DNA from: Planctomycetes bacterium RBG_13_46_10
Lineage (GTDB): Bacteria; Planctomycetota; Phycisphaerae; Sedimentisphaerales; Anaerobacaceae
DNA: 7,062 nucleotides
Assembly (NCBI GenBank): GCA_001824645.1
Contig: MHYD01000089.1
Coordinates: 4,594 to 11,655, forward strand
Direction of reading: 5' to 3'
The notes under the pieces: generated by a model
What the model saw: only the letters and a program-made list of their open reading frames with translations
What the model was told of the DNA's origin: nothing
The model's database searches: none
Position numbers and translations under genes: made by a program
Part shown: positions 5,637 to 7,062 of the stretch, in pieces
Position numbering within the stretch: position 1 is the stretch's first letter
Layout of the letters: each line of letters begins with the position of its first letter

Positions 5637-6047
5637 ATGGATGTAAATTTGGTTTTGCTCAAAAAGAACGGCCCACACAAACTTTTTCCATTACCGAGCA
5701 GCGTCACGACAATTGGCCGGCGTCACAGTTGTGATTTATGCATTCCCCTGGTATCGGTCTCCAAAAAGCACTGCCAGCTAAACCACGACGAGGGGGTGTT
5801 GAAAATTCTTGACCTTGACTCACGTAACGGCACTTACCTTAATGGCAAGCGCGTAGATGAAGCGGTGATTCAGGCAGGCGATTCTATCAAGATAGGCCCT
5901 TTAACATTCGTGCTCCAAATTGATGGTCGGCCACAGACGATTGCCGAGACTGAATCGGTTACAGAAAACCCACCCCCTCAGGATGCAGCGGAGGGTATCA
6001 CAGATGAGCAATTAGATAATTCTGCAGAGCTGGAGAGCCTCGATTAG
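5637..6047 (+). CDS. FHA-domain protein
   Basis: The 136-residue cytosolic protein is essentially one forkhead-associated domain, a module that binds phosphothreonine peptides. Residues 5-95 show the full signature: TTIGRRHSCDL (24-34) with Gly27-Arg28, VSVSKKHCQL (39-48) with Ser42 and His45, DLDSRNGTYLNGKRV (59-73) with Asn64-Gly65, and the closing GDSIKIGPLTFVL (81-93). These phosphopeptide-contacting residues are intact. The last 40 residues are acidic, proline-containing and probably disordered. There is no signal peptide or membrane segment. The ATG has GGAGAAGG (5625-5632) just upstream and its own promoter. The next gene on the same strand is a secretion/pilus ATPase 125 bases on, so it may recruit a phosphorylated partner to that machine. 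This role is inferred from position only, and no kinase for it is visible here. Confidence 0.88.
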   Translation: MDVNLVLLKKNGPHKLFPLPSSVTTIGRRHSCDLCIPLVSVSKKHCQLNHDEGVLKILDLDSRNGTYLNGKRVDEAVIQAGDSIKIGPLTFVLQIDGRPQTIAETESVTENPPPQDAAEGITDEQLDNSAELESLD

Positions 6048-6172
6048 TCGGAAGAAACTATTCCAGCATGATTTATTGTATCGCTTTATGGGCTTGCTGA
6101 TATAGCAGGGATATGGTAGTTTACAATACGTTATCGGCTGAGTTTTTCAATATCTGATGCCCGGGTAATTAT

Positions 6173-7062
6173 ATGGGAACATTGACTTTGATAAAATGTT
6201 TCTTTATTCTTCCACAATTAGGTGCAAACCTAAGTCTGACCGGTGAAGGGCCAGGCACAATCCTGTCCTCTGTGTCGCTGCTTTTTAATCCGATAAAATT
6301 TGTCTGCCTTGTGGGATGGGTGTATCTCTGCTTGTATCTTGTTCAACACATCCAGTTTAGTCCGTTAGTGCCGAAGAACTACAAACCAATAGCCAGTGTC
6401 GCCACGCTTTTTCTGGGGCCCATACTTTTACTTTTGCTGCTTATAATAGACGTAGCAAGAAAATTCTATGAAGGTCACGATAGTATCTCTGAGATACTAA
6501 AAGAACGGCTGCAAAACGCATCTGCAGGGGTCAGGTGTTTATACTTTGGCTCCAAAGACAAGACATCGCTAAGGCTGCTTGATTCATCCGGCAGAAGCCT
6601 TACGGACATATACGGTCACGGCAAGGGTCAGCGAGAGGACAGCCACACCCTTGAATTAACCGAGCAAATTGTCGCCGACGCCCTTGAGGAACGAGCCAGT
6701 GACATTCTTATCGACCCGAAGGACGAGCTAACCTACACAATCAGGATTCGAGTAGACGGCGTGTTGAGAACGGTCAAACAGCTTGAGCCGACTGTATGCC
6801 AGGCGGTCATAAACAGCATCAAGGCCGTTTCCGGTATGGATATTGCTGAAAGACGCAGACCTCAGGATGGTGCTTTTTTAGCCAAAACAGGCGATGGAAC
6901 CGTGTATTTCCGGGTCGCAAGTGCCGGTGCCGTCAGCGGCGAAAAGTTATCAATCAGGGTACTCAACCAAAACGCTGAGATGTTTACGCTGGAAAGTATC
7001 GGATTGACGGAGAAGCAGCGAACGGTTATCGAAAATATAGTCGCCAAACCCACCGGTATGGT
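6173..7062 (+). CDS. PilB/GspE-family secretion or pilus ATPase, N-terminal part (cut by window edge)
   Basis: The reading frame is open to the window end, giving 297 residues. Two hydrophobic helices come first (about 41-60 and 73-94), then a helical linker and, from about 158, the N2 domain of the type II secretion/type IV pilus assembly ATPases. Evidence is EERASDILIDP (172-182, family SDIHxEP), RIRVDGVLR (191-199), GMDIAERRRPQDGAF (221-235, family DIAEkRxPQDG) and SGEKLSIRVL (255-264). The frame ends at IVAKPTGMV, where the Walker A loop normally follows. The family powers pilus extension or protein export from the inner membrane. The usual cytosolic N1 (MshEN-type) domain is missing, replaced by the membrane helices. 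SDIH has Leu in place of His. ATG 6173 is the first start after an in-frame stop at 6155-6157, but has no clear Shine-Dalgarno sequence. Confidence 0.88.
   Translation, partial: MGTLTLIKCFFILPQLGANLSLTGEGPGTILSSVSLLFNPIKFVCLVGWVYLCLYLVQHIQFSPLVPKNYKPIASVATLFLGPILLLLLLIIDVARKFYEGHDSISEILKERLQNASAGVRCLYFGSKDKTSLRLLDSSGRSLTDIYGHGKGQREDSHTLELTEQIVADALEERASDILIDPKDELTYTIRIRVDGVLRTVKQLEPTVCQAVINSIKAVSGMDIAERRRPQDGAFLAKTGDGTVYFRVASAGAVSGEKLSIRVLNQNAEMFTLESIGLTEKQRTVIENIVAKPTGM

Noticed and set aside
6087..6112. Hairpin CTTGCT-GATAT-AGCAGG between the FHA and ATPase genes as a terminator
   Set aside because: Six weak base pairs with no U-run following, so it is unlikely to end transcription.

Overview
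The window looks like the chromosome of a Gram-negative-type bacterium, about half GC. A Kdo/WaaP-family sugar kinase and a PilB/GspE-type ATPase point to a two-membrane cell envelope. The ATPase carries two N-terminal membrane helices and sits behind a short FHA protein. That arrangement makes me think of Planctomycetota (Phycisphaerae-like), but this is an inference and no rRNA or other marker is present to settle it.

Layout. (1) 29-844, plus strand: a lipopolysaccharide-kinase-like protein that starts at TTG and may overlap the end of a gene lying mostly outside the window. (2) 841-5288, minus strand: the classical translation cluster, transcribed thrS - infC - rpmI - rplT - pheS, in the same order as in Escherichia coli. 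It ends convergently on the kinase gene with overlapping stop codons, so pheT does not follow pheS here. (3) 5289-5636: a divergent control region holding a strong sigma70-type promoter for thrS, a second for the plus-strand genes, and a 9-bp perfect inverted repeat between them. (4) 5637-6047, plus strand: a small FHA-domain protein. (5) 6173 to the window edge, plus strand: the N-terminal part of a secretion/pilus ATPase, cut just before its expected Walker A motif.

The main correction to a plain ORF reading is infC. Its first ATG lies inside the conserved N-terminal domain. In-frame codons upstream restore the IF3 N-terminus and reach an ATT codon behind a near-perfect Shine-Dalgarno sequence. 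This is the rare start class through which IF3 controls its own synthesis in E. coli. The long infC-rpmI gap holds a candidate internal promoter and a hairpin. The rpmI-rplT gap holds an inverted repeat that could mask the rplT ribosome binding site.

The translation genes supply two aminoacyl-tRNA synthetase chains, an initiation factor and two large-subunit proteins. The FHA and ATPase genes look like the start of a separate pilus or secretion locus. I see no tRNA, rRNA, CRISPR array, insertion sequence or clearly undescribed system.
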